DNA of 64,000 bases from an uncultured Lachnoclostridium sp. (GCA_946415315.1 CAMKRZ010000008.1:29791-93790); one strand, 5' to 3'; counted from the stretch's first letter, positions 28,100 to 38,318 are shown. Notes: generated by a model not told the origin, from the sequence alone. A program made the numbers and translations.

Positions 28100-30505
28100 T
28101 CATTCCACAATAAGCGTCGCCATGGAGGAGATTGTCTTCCGGCCGTTTCCATCCGTCACAATACAACGGAACTCATAACCGTCCAGTCCCTTCGTGGCCG
28201 CCACAGAGAGCGTTGCGGTCTTGTTGCCGCTCTGTGCTGAATCCGCCCATGCACACGATGAGTTCTTCCGATACTGCCACTGGTACGTGAGAGTGCTCTT
28301 GCCGGTTGCCTCCACCTTGATCTGCGCCGTGGAACCTGCGGATACAGTCGTAGCTTTCGCCGGCTGCATTGTGATCCTCGGCTTCAGAGTCAGGGTAACA
28401 GTCTTTGAATACGTTATCTGTCCGTTCCCATCCGTCACGATGCAGCGGAACTGATATCCGTGAAGGGCTGCTGTGGTGGAAACAAGAAGCGTATCGGTCT
28501 TCGCTCCCTGCTGCCCCGAGTCTGCCCATTCTGCGGATTCGTTCTTCCGGTACTGCCACTGGTATTTCAGCGTTCCCTTGCCGGTCGCTGCGATCGTGAA
28601 TTTCGCAGTGGAACCAACCAGAAGGTCTTTGTCCAACGGCTGTGTGGTGATCCTCGGTTTCAGGGTCAATGTTGCCGCACGTGTATACGATTTCTGTCCG
28701 TTCCCGTCCGTCACAACACAGCGGAACTGATAGCCATGAAGGCCTGCTGTGGTGGAAACAAGAAGCGTATCCGTCTTCGCGCCCTGCTGTCCGGAGTTCG
28801 CCCATTCACTCGAAGAGTTCTTCCTATACTGCCACTGATACTTCAATGTTGACTTGCCTGTAACTGCCACAATAAACTTCGCTGTAGATCCTACCAGAAG
28901 GCTCTTATCCGCAGGTTGCGTTGTAATCCTCGGTTTCAGAGTCAGGGTTGCGGCATTGGAGTATGCCTTCCCTCCCGTGCTGTCAGTGACGACACAGCGG
29001 AACTGGTAGCCGTGCATACCTGCTGTTGTAGAAACCAGGAGCGTGGCGGTCTTGTTACCGCTCTGTGCGGAATCTGCCCAGGCGCTCGAGGAATTCTTGC
29101 GGAACTGCCACTGGTACTGTAACGTTCCGCTTCCGGTCGCTGCCACTGTAAACTTCGCCTTTGATCCGACTAGCAGACTCTTGTTCACCGGCTGTGTAGT
29201 GATCTTCAGCGCTGAAGTCGGTGCTGCAAGTTTCTTAGGAGTGCTTGCATAGTCGGTTTCGCGAATGCCGTTCACGTCCTCTGCCAGAAGATAAACATAA
29301 TAACTGCTGTCCCATCCGCTTAAGGAAAGGCCGGAAGGAAGCGTGAACGTTCCTGTTCCGGTGGTCGAAAATCCTGTGGCAGCACCGGTATCCAACTTAC
29401 CGTAATACTTAATCTTTGCGCTGTTAGTATTGCCTGCCGTGTAAGCCTTGTCAAGGATCAGAACGGATACCTGAGTTGCTTTCGAAGCATCACTTCCCGA
29501 AATGGTGTACGGTACGGTGACCTTGCTGCCTGACGCGGTCACTGTCTTGCCGGACTGAAGTCCGACCGTCAGGTTGCTGTCAGCAAGAGTCAGCTTGTAC
29601 TCGGCATTGTCCTTACCGGCGGTGCCCTTAACAACAGATGTGAAGATGATGGATGACAACTTGACGTTGAAAGCAGGGCTTACACCAAAGGTTGTGTCCA
29701 CATAGTCGTCGTAGACATAACCGGAGGATTCGATGTAACCGACGAAGTAGTCGCCGTAGTCGTAATTACCAATAAGGGCAGATCGTAGCCACCAACCGGT
29801 GCGGTCGTCTTCGCTGTCCATCTTAGTCCGGTTTATTGTAACGTGATCCTCATAGTAATAATATCCGTCCCCGTCCTCGCAACGATCCCAACCGGAATCC
29901 AACACATATCCGTACTTCTCGTTCACCACGTCCTCATAATCCAAAAGGAACACCTTTTCACCTGTGAGGCCGATGTAATTGACATACCATTCATCCGTAA
30001 CGTTTCCCGTGTTCAGTTTATGACCGGACACTTTACTCGCCGCGATTGCAGTTTTCTCAAGCGCGGTGAATCCATTTGCCTTTGTCAGGAACGCACTTCC
30101 GTTAAGGCCGTTCTTCACATCACTGTATCGCCATTCATTGGAATTCTGTGCCCCCTCGTTCGGTTCTTCATCCTCGTCAAAATACGCATTATACAGAATA
30201 ATGTCGCAATCCAGCAACATCGTTGTTCCACCATACGTGGTAGTCTTTGGTGCGAGCACGCGGTACTTCACCGGGTTGCCTTCGTATTTGCCGTACCATA
30301 CGTAACTGCCTGTCCACGGTGTGCTCGCATCCGCAGGAGCTGACGGTGCCTTGATTACGGACGTGCCAAGACCCGCAACAGTCTTAGTCCATGTTGCCGA
30401 TGCCGCCTGTGCCCTACCGATAAAACCGACAGAATTCAACAGCGATACCACCATGACCACAGCCAGGAGAACTGCCGTAAGCCGGCCCAATACATGTCTT
30501 TTCAT
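28100..30505 (-). CDS. Secreted protein: signal peptide, DUF6273-like domain, four Ig-like repeats
   Basis: N-terminal signal; DRTGWWLRSALIG...FGVSPAFNVKL; four copies of xITTQPxxKSLLVGSxAKFxVxATGxxTLxYQWQYRKNSS...YQFRCVVTDxxG. Confidence 0.85.
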   Translation of the reverse strand: MKRHVLGRLTAVLLAVVMVVSLLNSVGFIGRAQAASATWTKTVAGLGTSVIKAPSAPADASTPWTGSYVWYGKYEGNPVKYRVLAPKTTTYGGTTMLLDCDIILYNAYFDEDEEPNEGAQNSNEWRYSDVKNGLNGSAFLTKANGFTALEKTAIAASKVSGHKLNTGNVTDEWYVNYIGLTGEKVFLLDYEDVVNEKYGYVLDSGWDRCEDGDGYYYYEDHVTINRTKMDSEDDRTGWWLRSALIGNYDYGDYFVGYIESSGYVYDDYVDTTFGVSPAFNVKLSSIIFTSVVKGTAGKDNAEYKLTLADSNLTVGLQSGKTVTASGSKVTVPYTISGSDASKATQVSVLILDKAYTAGNTNSAKIKYYGKLDTGAATGFSTTGTGTFTLPSGLSLSGWDSSYYVYLLAEDVNGIRETDYASTPKKLAAPTSALKITTQPVNKSLLVGSKAKFTVAATGSGTLQYQWQFRKNSSSAWADSAQSGNKTATLLVSTTAGMHGYQFRCVVTDSTGGKAYSNAATLTLKPRITTQPADKSLLVGSTAKFIVAVTGKSTLKYQWQYRKNSSSEWANSGQQGAKTDTLLVSTTAGLHGYQFRCVVTDGNGQKSYTRAATLTLKPRITTQPLDKDLLVGSTAKFTIAATGKGTLKYQWQYRKNESAEWADSGQQGAKTDTLLVSTTAALHGYQFRCIVTDGNGQITYSKTVTLTLKPRITMQPAKATTVSAGSTAQIKVEATGKSTLTYQWQYRKNSSCAWADSAQSGNKTATLSVAATKGLDGYEFRCIVTDGNGRKTISSMATLIVE
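28103..29205 (-). repeat. Four tandem Ig-like domain repeats (~91 aa each)
   Basis: Repeat period visible in the translation and in the DNA. Confidence 0.85.
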
Positions 30506-30539
30506 TTTTATCCTCTTCCTCTCTTTCGTATGTCAAGAA

Positions 30540-31388
30540 TCATATCGCTACCGGTATCTTTGCTTTCCAGTCGTTGTATTCGTAATCCAGGAGTTGCACA
30601 TCGTCCTTTGTGAATGCGTAGAAATCCTTGATTTCCGGATTCAGCCAGAACTTCGGCGCCGGGTGCGTCGGCTGCTTGATCAGATCCTCGACAAGCTCGA
30701 TATGACGGTCGTAAATGTGTGCATCCGCGATCACGTGGACGAACTCTCCGACCTGCATGTCGCAGACCTGCGCGATCATATGCGTAAGAACAGCATACTG
30801 GCAGACATTCCATTCATTTGCCGCCAACACGTCGTTCGAGCGCTGGTTGAGAATGGTGTTGAGCACGAGTTTGCCGCCGTCGCGCGGCATCGTCACATTG
30901 AACGTCATGCTGTATGCGCACGGGTACAGATTCATCTCGTGCAAATCCTGATGAACATAAATGTTCGTGAGGATCCGCCTGCTGAACGGCGTGTTCTTCA
31001 GGTCGTAGATCACGCGGTCCACCTGATCGAACATGCCCTCTTTATATTGATGTTTCACGCTCATCTGGTAGCCGTATGCCTTGCCGATGGAACCGTTCTC
31101 ATCCGCCCAGGAATCCCAGATGTGCTGTCCGAAATCATTAATGTTGTTGCTCTTCTTCTGCCAGATCCACAGGAGTTCCTCCGTCGCTGACTTGATCGGC
31201 GTTCTGCGGATCGTCTGTGCGGGAAATTCTTTGGAGAGATCGTAGCGGTTCACAACACCGAACTTCTTCACGGTGTATGCCAGCTCACCGTCCTCCCAGT
31301 GCGGGCGAACCTTCTCACCCCGCGTGTCCGTGCCGTTGTCAATGATATCGCGGCACATTTTGATAAATACATCATCTGCGTAACTCAT
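30540..31388 (-). CDS. thyA: Thymidylate synthase
   Basis: TPIKSATEELLWIWQKKSN, SRRILTNIYVHQDLHEMNLYPCAYSMTFNV, NQRSNDVLAANEWNVCQYA, DAHIYDRHIE. Confidence 0.93.
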   Translation of the reverse strand: MSYADDVFIKMCRDIIDNGTDTRGEKVRPHWEDGELAYTVKKFGVVNRYDLSKEFPAQTIRRTPIKSATEELLWIWQKKSNNINDFGQHIWDSWADENGSIGKAYGYQMSVKHQYKEGMFDQVDRVIYDLKNTPFSRRILTNIYVHQDLHEMNLYPCAYSMTFNVTMPRDGGKLVLNTILNQRSNDVLAANEWNVCQYAVLTHMIAQVCDMQVGEFVHVIADAHIYDRHIELVEDLIKQPTHPAPKFWLNPEIKDFYAFTKDDVQLLDYEYNDWKAKIPVAI

Positions 31389-31482
31389 CCGGTCTCTGCC
31401 TCCCCTGTATCCACTACGGGCGGCGCCAAGACGCCGCCCGCAACAGTCGTTGTTTGTTTTTACTTTGTTTGTTCTGTTGGCC

Positions 31483-34107
31483 TTACTGTCCGCTGTGCTC
31501 GTTCACATACCGGCGGATGTTCGAAGCATTTGCATACTTCTCCACCTTCTCGTTTCCGAGAACGACCAGCGTCGGTGCCTGCATGATGCCGTACTTCATC
31601 GCGAGGTCGCTGTTCTCCTCGGCATCGATCACCGTGTAGTCAACACCGTTCAGGAATTCCTTCGCAAGTTTGCAGTTCGGGCACTTCTGGGTTGTGAACA
31701 GAAGAAGCTGGTTCTTGCTGTCCGCCGCATCTACTGCCTCTGCCGCAGAAGCGATGTCCGCAGCAATCTCCTTCGCGTCATCAGCGATGGTTCCCGCTGC
31801 CGATGCAGCCGCCTCCGTGAAAGCAGCCTCCTCGATCACAGCAGTAGCTTCCGCCGCTGCCTCAGCGGTTTCTGCCGCAACAAACTGATCCGCTGCTTCC
31901 ACAGCCGAAACAGCCTTGTCTGCAACTTCCTCTTTGACATCCGCGAATGCCTTGTTATCATCGGATTCTACTAAAGTAGAATATACATCCTGGCTAATCG
32001 TCACGCCACCGCCCGTGCAGCATCTGCCAGCGTTGAAATCGCCGAGATTGTACGTCAGACGATCCTTGTACTCCTGCGACTTACCCTCGTTCCAGTTCTG
32101 AACCGGACGATAGTAACCGGTGATACGGCTGTAAACTTCCGTCGCCTTGCCGCAGTGAGGACATACCTTCACCTCGCCGGTCAGATAGCCGTGCTCCGCG
32201 CAAACGGAGTACGTCGGGGACATCGTGTAGTACGGAAGCTCATAATTTTCCGCGATCGTGCGAACCAGCTTCGCGGCCGCCTGCCAGTCAGGCAGCTTCT
32301 CGCCGAGGAAGCAGTGGAACACCGTGCCGGACGTGTAGAGCGTCTGCAGCTTGTCCTGGATATCCAGCGCCGAGAATACGTCGTCGGTATAGCCGACCGG
32401 AAGATGTGAGCTGTTGGTGTAGTACGGAGTCTCGCCGGGCGCGCCTGCCGTGAGGATGTCCGGGAACTGCTCGCGGTCATGCTTCGCAAGACGGTACGAG
32501 GTGGATTCTGCCGGAGTTGCCTCGAGGTTGTACAGATCGCCGTACATCTCCTGGTAGTCGCTCAGACGCTCACGCATGTGATTGAGCACCTGCTTTGTGA
32601 ACTCCTGCGTCTCCGGAGTCGTCATATCCTTGCCGATCCACTTTGCGTTCAGACCCGCTTCGTTCATACCGACAAGACCGATCGTCGAAAAATGATTGTC
32701 AAACGTGCCGAGGTAACGCTTCGTGTAAGGATACAGACCCTCGTTAAGAAGCTTCGTGATGACGGTACGCTTTACCTTCAGGGAACGTGCGGCAACATCC
32801 ATCAGACGGTCGAGTCTCTTGTAGAAATCAGCCTCGTCCGTTGCCTGGTACGCGATGCGCGGCATGTTGATCGTCACGACACCGATACTACCGGTGCTCT
32901 CGCCCGAACCGAAGAATCCGCCGGTCTTCTTGCGAAGCTCACGCAGGTCAAGGCGCAGACGGCAGCACATCGAACGAACGTCGCTCGGCTGCATGTCGCT
33001 GTTGATATAGTTGCTGAAGTAAGGCGTGCCGTACTTCGCGGTCATCTCAAAGAGAAGACGGTTATTTTCCGTGTCGGACCAGTCGAAATCCTTCGTGATG
33101 GAGTATGTCGGGATCGGATACTGGAAGCCGCGGCCGTTCGCGTCACCCTCGACCATGGTCTCGATAAATGCCTTGTTGACCATGTCCATCTCTTTCTTGC
33201 AGTCCTTGTAGCAGAAGTCGAGCTCCTCGCCGCCGACAAGGCACGGAAGCTCAGCCATATCGGCCGGCACGGTCCAGTCGAGCGTGATGTTCGAGAAAGG
33301 CGCCTGCGTGCCCCAGCGGCTCGGCGTGTTCACGCCGTATACGAAACTCTGGATGCACTGCTTGACTTCCTTGTAGGAAAGGTTGTCGATCTTGACGAAC
33401 GGCGCAAGATACGTGTCAAACGAGGAAAATGCCTGCGCGCCGGCCCACTCGTTCTGCATGATACCGAGGAAGTTGACCATCTGGTTCATGAGGGTCGAGA
33501 GATGCTTTGCCGGGGACGAGGTGATCTTGCCGGGAATTCCGCCCAGGCCTTCCATGATGAGCTGCTTCAGGGACCAGCCTGCGCAGTATCCGGTCAGCAT
33601 GGAGAGGTCATGGATGTGAATGTCGGCGTTCTTGTGCGCGTCGCGGATCTCCTGATCGTAGATCTCGGAGAGCCAGTAGTTCGCCGTGATGGAGCCGGAG
33701 TTGTGCAGGATCAGACCACCGACGGAATACGTAACGGTCGAGTTCTCCTTCACGCGCCAGTCCTCCTCATGGACGTAGCTGTTCACGATCTTCTTGTAAT
33801 CGAGGATCGTCGACTTCATCTCACGCAGCTTCTCGCGCTGCTTGCGATAGAGGATGTATGCCTTCGCGACGTCGGTGTATCCGGTCTGCTCCAGGACATG
33901 CTCCACGCTGTCCTGAATGTCCTCCACCCCGATCACACCGTTCTCTACTTTATGCTGAAACTGCGCAGTGACGCGAAGCGACAGAAGGCTGATGATGTCG
34001 GACGTATATTCCTTGTTCGTCGCCTTGAATGCCTTCTCGATAGCCGCATCGATCTTGTGCAGGTCAAATTCTTTCAGTTCCCCGTTCCGTTTTGCTACCT
34101 GAATCAT
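31483..34107 (-). CDS. nrdD: Anaerobic (class III) ribonucleoside-triphosphate reductase with Ala-rich linker and C-terminal redoxin domain
   Basis: ATP-cone N-terminus; CAEHGYLTGEVKVCPHCGKATEVYSRITGYYRPVQNWNEGKSQEYKDR; C-terminal LLLFTTQKCPNCKLAKEFLNGVDYTVIDAEENSDLAMKYGIMQAPTLVV. Confidence 0.93.
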   Translation of the reverse strand: MIQVAKRNGELKEFDLHKIDAAIEKAFKATNKEYTSDIISLLSLRVTAQFQHKVENGVIGVEDIQDSVEHVLEQTGYTDVAKAYILYRKQREKLREMKSTILDYKKIVNSYVHEEDWRVKENSTVTYSVGGLILHNSGSITANYWLSEIYDQEIRDAHKNADIHIHDLSMLTGYCAGWSLKQLIMEGLGGIPGKITSSPAKHLSTLMNQMVNFLGIMQNEWAGAQAFSSFDTYLAPFVKIDNLSYKEVKQCIQSFVYGVNTPSRWGTQAPFSNITLDWTVPADMAELPCLVGGEELDFCYKDCKKEMDMVNKAFIETMVEGDANGRGFQYPIPTYSITKDFDWSDTENNRLLFEMTAKYGTPYFSNYINSDMQPSDVRSMCCRLRLDLRELRKKTGGFFGSGESTGSIGVVTINMPRIAYQATDEADFYKRLDRLMDVAARSLKVKRTVITKLLNEGLYPYTKRYLGTFDNHFSTIGLVGMNEAGLNAKWIGKDMTTPETQEFTKQVLNHMRERLSDYQEMYGDLYNLEATPAESTSYRLAKHDREQFPDILTAGAPGETPYYTNSSHLPVGYTDDVFSALDIQDKLQTLYTSGTVFHCFLGEKLPDWQAAAKLVRTIAENYELPYYTMSPTYSVCAEHGYLTGEVKVCPHCGKATEVYSRITGYYRPVQNWNEGKSQEYKDRLTYNLGDFNAGRCCTGGGVTISQDVYSTLVESDDNKAFADVKEEVADKAVSAVEAADQFVAAETAEAAAEATAVIEEAAFTEAAASAAGTIADDAKEIAADIASAAEAVDAADSKNQLLLFTTQKCPNCKLAKEFLNGVDYTVIDAEENSDLAMKYGIMQAPTLVVLGNEKVEKYANASNIRRYVNEHSGQ

Positions 34108-34197
34108 TTTCTTTCCACTCTCCTTTTTTACATTTTACCGCGGGTTTCTGCCTTGCGGGCGATTGTCTTCATGATAGCACAGGCCACCCGAGCATGT

Positions 34198-34213
34198 CAA
34201 CAAAATATTGAAC
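34198..34213. promoter_or_regulatory. Candidate NrdR box (weaker)
   Basis: caacaaaatattgaac; core CAAAATATTG. Confidence 0.45.
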
Positions 34214-34227
34214 TTTCTGTGAAGTCA

Positions 34228-34243
34228 CCACTATATATTGTGG
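34228..34243. promoter_or_regulatory. Candidate NrdR box (strong core match)
   Basis: ccactatatattgtgg matches CWATATATWG core upstream of nrdD. Confidence 0.6.
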
Positions 34244-34297
34244 TTTGTCGCTTTTGCACAAATTTTCATTTCTTCGTAAAATGTACTTGAAAACAGC

Positions 34298-34330
34298 AAA
34301 AAAGCCCGTCCGCAAAGGCTTTCGGGCTTT
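34298..34330 (-). terminator. Rho-independent terminator downstream of hflX
   Basis: Minus strand GAAAGCCCG...CGGGCTTTTTT. Confidence 0.75.
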
Positions 34331-34526
34331 CGACTCCTATTTCTCGTCCGGTCTCATTGTTAACAAATTTCGGCAGTTTGCCGAATTTCCGTGTTTTACG
34401 GTTCGGTTTCGGAGAATTTTCCGTAAAAAAAGATAAAAATGAACACAAGTTGTTGTGTTTTGCGCAAATGATCTCGCCGGTCCGTCGGCGCTTTTTCATG
34501 CCTTGAGTTTGTGCCGTATCGAATGC

Positions 34527-35765
34527 TTACAGCAGGTCCCTCCGGTCTCTCGGCACGTACGCCTTCACGGCGATCCCGTCCGCGACATACTCCTCCGAGA
34601 GGAGCTGTCCGTACTTGCGGATGCCCTGCAGCTTGGTGATCTCATCGTACGCGTACACGCGCTCGATATACACCTTGCCCTCCAGCAACACCTCGGAGAT
34701 CGCGTCCAGTAGCTCAGGGATCCCGTCCCCGGTCTTCGCCGAGATGCGCACCGTACGCTCTGCCCTGAGATCCTTCCAGCCGGACTCCGTCACAAGATCC
34801 TGCTTGTTCATCGCCGTCACAACTTTGCGGTCACCGATTTCCAGTTTCTGCAGCGTATCATAGACGACCGCCATCTGCACGTCCGCACTGCTGTTCGACG
34901 CATCCACAACATGCAGGATCAGATCGGAGTATTTTGCCTCCTCAAGCGTCGAGCGGAACGCGTCGATCAAATGATGCGGCAGTTTCCGGATAAAACCGAC
35001 CGTGTCCGTGAACAATACCTCCTGTCCGTTCGGCAGACGGCAGTTGCGCGTCGTCGGATCGAGCGTCGCGAACAACGCATCCTTCGAAAGCACACCGGCA
35101 TCGGTAAGCCGGTTCAGAAGCGTCGATTTGCCGGCGTTCGTGTAGCCGACGATCGCCACCACAGGGATGGCGGAGCGCAGGCGCTGCTCGCGCCGCACGT
35201 CGCGGTTCTTCTTCACTTCCGCAAGCTCCCGGTTGAGCTGTCCGATGCGGTTTCGGATCGTACGCCGGTCAACTTCCAGTTTCTTCTCACCGGGACCTCT
35301 CGTACCGATGCCGCCACCGAGACGCGACATCGCGCGGCCCATTCCGACCAGCCGGGACGAGCGGTACCGAAGCTGTGCCAGCTCCACCTGCAGTTTGCCC
35401 TCGCCGGTCATCGCATGCTGCGCGAAAATGTCAAGGATCACCATCGTGCGGTCCATCACGTTGCAAGACAGCGCATCCTCCAGGTTTTTCATCTGCACGG
35501 GCGCAAGCTCGTCATCCGTGACGATCCCGCTCGCTCCCGTCTCCTCCAGCAGTTCCGCAAGCTCCGCAAGTTTTCCCTTGCCGAGGTATGTCCCCGGGTG
35601 AATGGACTCCCGATTCTGTATAAGTCTTCCCACGACAACAGCGCCGGCAGTCTTCACCAGCTCGGCGAGCTCATCCAGTGACTCCTCCGCCCCGGTCAGA
35701 CTGTCCGAGCCGTCCTCCACGGCGACGAGCAGAACCTTCTCAATATCTTCCCCTGTTTCGTACAT
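34527..35765 (-). CDS. hflX: GTPase HflX
   Basis: GYTNAGKSTLLNRL, DALFATLDPTTR, DTVGFIRKLPHHLIDAFRSTLEE, GGIGTRGPGEKKLEVDRR; start set at MYETGEDIEK. Confidence 0.93.
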   Translation of the reverse strand: MYETGEDIEKVLLVAVEDGSDSLTGAEESLDELAELVKTAGAVVVGRLIQNRESIHPGTYLGKGKLAELAELLEETGASGIVTDDELAPVQMKNLEDALSCNVMDRTMVILDIFAQHAMTGEGKLQVELAQLRYRSSRLVGMGRAMSRLGGGIGTRGPGEKKLEVDRRTIRNRIGQLNRELAEVKKNRDVRREQRLRSAIPVVAIVGYTNAGKSTLLNRLTDAGVLSKDALFATLDPTTRNCRLPNGQEVLFTDTVGFIRKLPHHLIDAFRSTLEEAKYSDLILHVVDASNSSADVQMAVVYDTLQKLEIGDRKVVTAMNKQDLVTESGWKDLRAERTVRISAKTGDGIPELLDAISEVLLEGKVYIERVYAYDEITKLQGIRKYGQLLSEEYVADGIAVKAYVPRDRRDLL

Positions 35766-35841
35766 TTTCCGATCACTCCTTCTCCCCCGACAACACATCC
35801 GCCGCTCCGGCAGGCAGACCATCCGCGCGCCGGCGCGTCGA

Positions 35842-37035
35842 TCACTGGGCCAACCCTAACCGTTTCTTTAGGAACTTGTACTCGGTCGTCGCCTCCGTGT
35901 CCTCGGGATAATTCACAATGTACTCCTGCAGCGTCTCGTATGCTTTCATCAGCTCATTCTGCTCCTCGTAGAGCACAACCTGGTTGCGCAGGAGCTGGCG
36001 CCTTGCGGACGAACCCGGCACGCCGAGACCGATGTTCAGCATCTGCTGCGCCTTGTCGTACTCGAAAAGCGCCAGATAGCAGACAGCCTCCTGGTTGCAC
36101 ACGGACGGCGACTCCACGGTGCTGTTCGCGCGGTAGCGCTCGAAGTGCGTCAGTGCTTCCTCGTACTGCTTATCCGCGAGCGCGATCTCTCCGAGGAAAT
36201 AGTCCGCCTCGTTGTAGCCCATGTCGTACGCGTACTCCATCTCAATCTTCGCGGACTTATAATTTTTCTGATAGTAGTGAACCTGCCCAAGGTAGTATTT
36301 GTCCTCGTTGGTCTTCACCGGAAGCTTCGATGCCGTGTCCAGCACACTGTTCGCGTCATCCTCGCGCTCCATGGCCATGTAGCAGGTGTAAAGCCCGATG
36401 TAGGAGCGGTAATTCCCCTCCGAGAGGGACAGTGCCTTCTCGTAATCCGCGATCGCCTCCTCGTTTCGCTCCTCGAGGCGATAGAGGTTCGCGCGGCTTA
36501 GGTAGGCAGCGACATTTTCCTTGCTCCTCGAGAGGATCTCCGTGTAAATGTCGATTGCCGAAGTGCGGTATCCCATACACTCAAGCGTGTTGGCCTTGTA
36601 ATGTAAAATGTCGATGTCCCAGCCGCTCTCTGCCTTGATGTCAAGCGCGTTGTTGAAACATGTGAGGGCATCGGTGTAACTCTGCTTCTGAATGAAGACA
36701 AGCCCCTTGCCGCGGATGGCAAACTTGTTCAGTTTATCCGCATTTTTCGACACCTGCGCGCTGTTGGCGATCACGATCTCGAACTGCGCGAGCGCATCGT
36801 CATACAGCTTCATCTGCAGAAGCGTCATCCCGTAGTTGTTATGCACCTCCAGATCGGTGTCATCCAGCTCGAGAGCTCTCTCAAAATACTCCGCGGCCTT
36901 GACGTAATCGCCCGCCTCATAGTACATAAGGCCCTTCTTGTTCTCGCTCTGCGGAGTCATCTTGTCGTCGTCACAGCCGGTCAGCACCGCTGCGAACACG
37001 AACAGAATCAACAGGCAAATCCAACTTCTTCTCAT
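35842..37035 (-). CDS. TPR-repeat lipoprotein
   Basis: Lipobox LTGC near N-terminus; repeated TPR pattern YYEAGDYVKAAEYFERALELD. Confidence 0.85.
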   Translation of the reverse strand: MRRSWICLLILFVFAAVLTGCDDDKMTPQSENKKGLMYYEAGDYVKAAEYFERALELDDTDLEVHNNYGMTLLQMKLYDDALAQFEIVIANSAQVSKNADKLNKFAIRGKGLVFIQKQSYTDALTCFNNALDIKAESGWDIDILHYKANTLECMGYRTSAIDIYTEILSRSKENVAAYLSRANLYRLEERNEEAIADYEKALSLSEGNYRSYIGLYTCYMAMEREDDANSVLDTASKLPVKTNEDKYYLGQVHYYQKNYKSAKIEMEYAYDMGYNEADYFLGEIALADKQYEEALTHFERYRANSTVESPSVCNQEAVCYLALFEYDKAQQMLNIGLGVPGSSARRQLLRNQVVLYEEQNELMKAYETLQEYIVNYPEDTEATTEYKFLKKRLGLAQ

Positions 37036-37055
37036 TGCGAACTTCCCCTTTTCCT

Positions 37056-37096
37056 AAAAACCCCCGATGACGCGCGGCACGCGCATCGTCGGGGGT
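37056..37096 (-). terminator. Rho-independent terminator downstream of fba
   Basis: cccccgatgacgcg / cgcgcatcgtcggggg stem; T-run on minus strand. Confidence 0.85.
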
Positions 37097-37124
37097 CGGT
37101 GATCACTTCGGATAATCAGGTTTC

Positions 37125-38093
37125 TCAGATCTTGTTGTCCGAACCGAGAACGTACTTAATCTTGTGAGCAACCATGTCCTTAACAGCCTGACGAGCGGGC
37201 TTCAGGTACTGGCGAGGATCGAAATGATCCGGATGCTCCGCAAAATACTTGCGGATGTTGCCGGTCATGGCAAGACGGATATCGGAGTCGATATTGATCT
37301 TGCAGACAGCAAGCTCTGCAGCATGACGAAGCTGCTCTTCCGGAATACCTACGGCATCGGGCATGTTGCCGCCGAACTCGTTAACCATCTTAACGAACTC
37401 CTGCGGAACAGAGGACGAGCCGTGAAGAACGATCGGGAAGCCCGGAAGTCTCTTGATGCACTCCTCAAGTACGTCGAAACGCAAAGGCGGCGGAACAAGG
37501 ATGCCTTCTTCATTTCTCGTGCACTGAGCAGCCGTAAACTTGTATGCGCCGTGGGACGTTCCGATCGCGATCGCAAGCGAGTCGCAGCCGGTTCTTCCGA
37601 CGAACTCCTCAACCTCCTCGGGACGGGTGTAGCTTTCCTTACCGGACTCTACAACAACCTCATCCTCGATGCCGGCAAGGGTACCGAGCTCAGCCTCAAC
37701 CACTACGCCGTGGTCATGAGCGTACTCAACAACCTGCTTCGTGAGTGCGATGTTATCCTCGAAGGACTTCGAGGAAGCGTCGATCATGACGGAGGTGAAA
37801 CCACCGTCGATGCAGGACTTGCAAAGTTCAAAGGTATCGCCATGATCCAGATGAAGAGCGATCGGAATCTGAGGATTCTCGATAACCGCAGCCTCAACCA
37901 GCTTTACGAGATACGTGTGGTTCGCATACGCGCGTGCGCCCTTGGAAACCTGAAGGATAACCGGGCTGTTCAGCTCGCCTGCTGCCTCGGTGATACCCTG
38001 AACGATCTCCATGTTGTTTACGTTGAAGGCACCGATCGCATAACCGCCGTCATATGCCTTGGCAAACATTTCTTTTGTTGTGACTAATGCCAT
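37125..38093 (-). CDS. fba: Class II fructose-1,6-bisphosphate aldolase; start at MALVTTKEMF
   Basis: YAIGAFNVNNMEIVQGI, ALHLDHGDTFELCKSCIDGGFTSVMIDAS, VVEAELGTLAG, LHGSSSVP. Confidence 0.93.
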   Translation of the reverse strand: MALVTTKEMFAKAYDGGYAIGAFNVNNMEIVQGITEAAGELNSPVILQVSKGARAYANHTYLVKLVEAAVIENPQIPIALHLDHGDTFELCKSCIDGGFTSVMIDASSKSFEDNIALTKQVVEYAHDHGVVVEAELGTLAGIEDEVVVESGKESYTRPEEVEEFVGRTGCDSLAIAIGTSHGAYKFTAAQCTRNEEGILVPPPLRFDVLEECIKRLPGFPIVLHGSSSVPQEFVKMVNEFGGNMPDAVGIPEEQLRHAAELAVCKINIDSDIRLAMTGNIRKYFAEHPDHFDPRQYLKPARQAVKDMVAHKIKYVLGSDNKI

Positions 38094-38318
38094 AACTGTA
38101 TCTTCCTTTCTTGTTACGTTTATATCGCAAAAGCACTGCATTTTCCAAGACACAAAACCCTGTCGGAAAATGCCCTGCCGTTTTGCTCTTCCTCCTGTGT
38201 GTCCGAAACGGATCCGCGACACCTCACACATTATAGCAGAGGCCCGACCGAAAGTAAAGCAACAAACTCAACGCCCGTTCAACACCGCCTGGCGATGCGA
38301 CAACTCTGTGTCTCCGTC

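Noticed and set aside
28100-30505. Diversity-generating retroelement target
   Set aside because: The DUF6273-like domain could suggest this, but no reverse transcriptase or template repeat is visible.
31417-31440. cgggcggcg/cgccgcccg hairpin between nrdD and thyA
   Set aside because: No T-run on the minus strand used by both genes, so not called a terminator.
32479-34290. 603-aa plus-strand ORF opposite nrdD
   Set aside because: Antisense shadow of nrdD with no recognisable domain.
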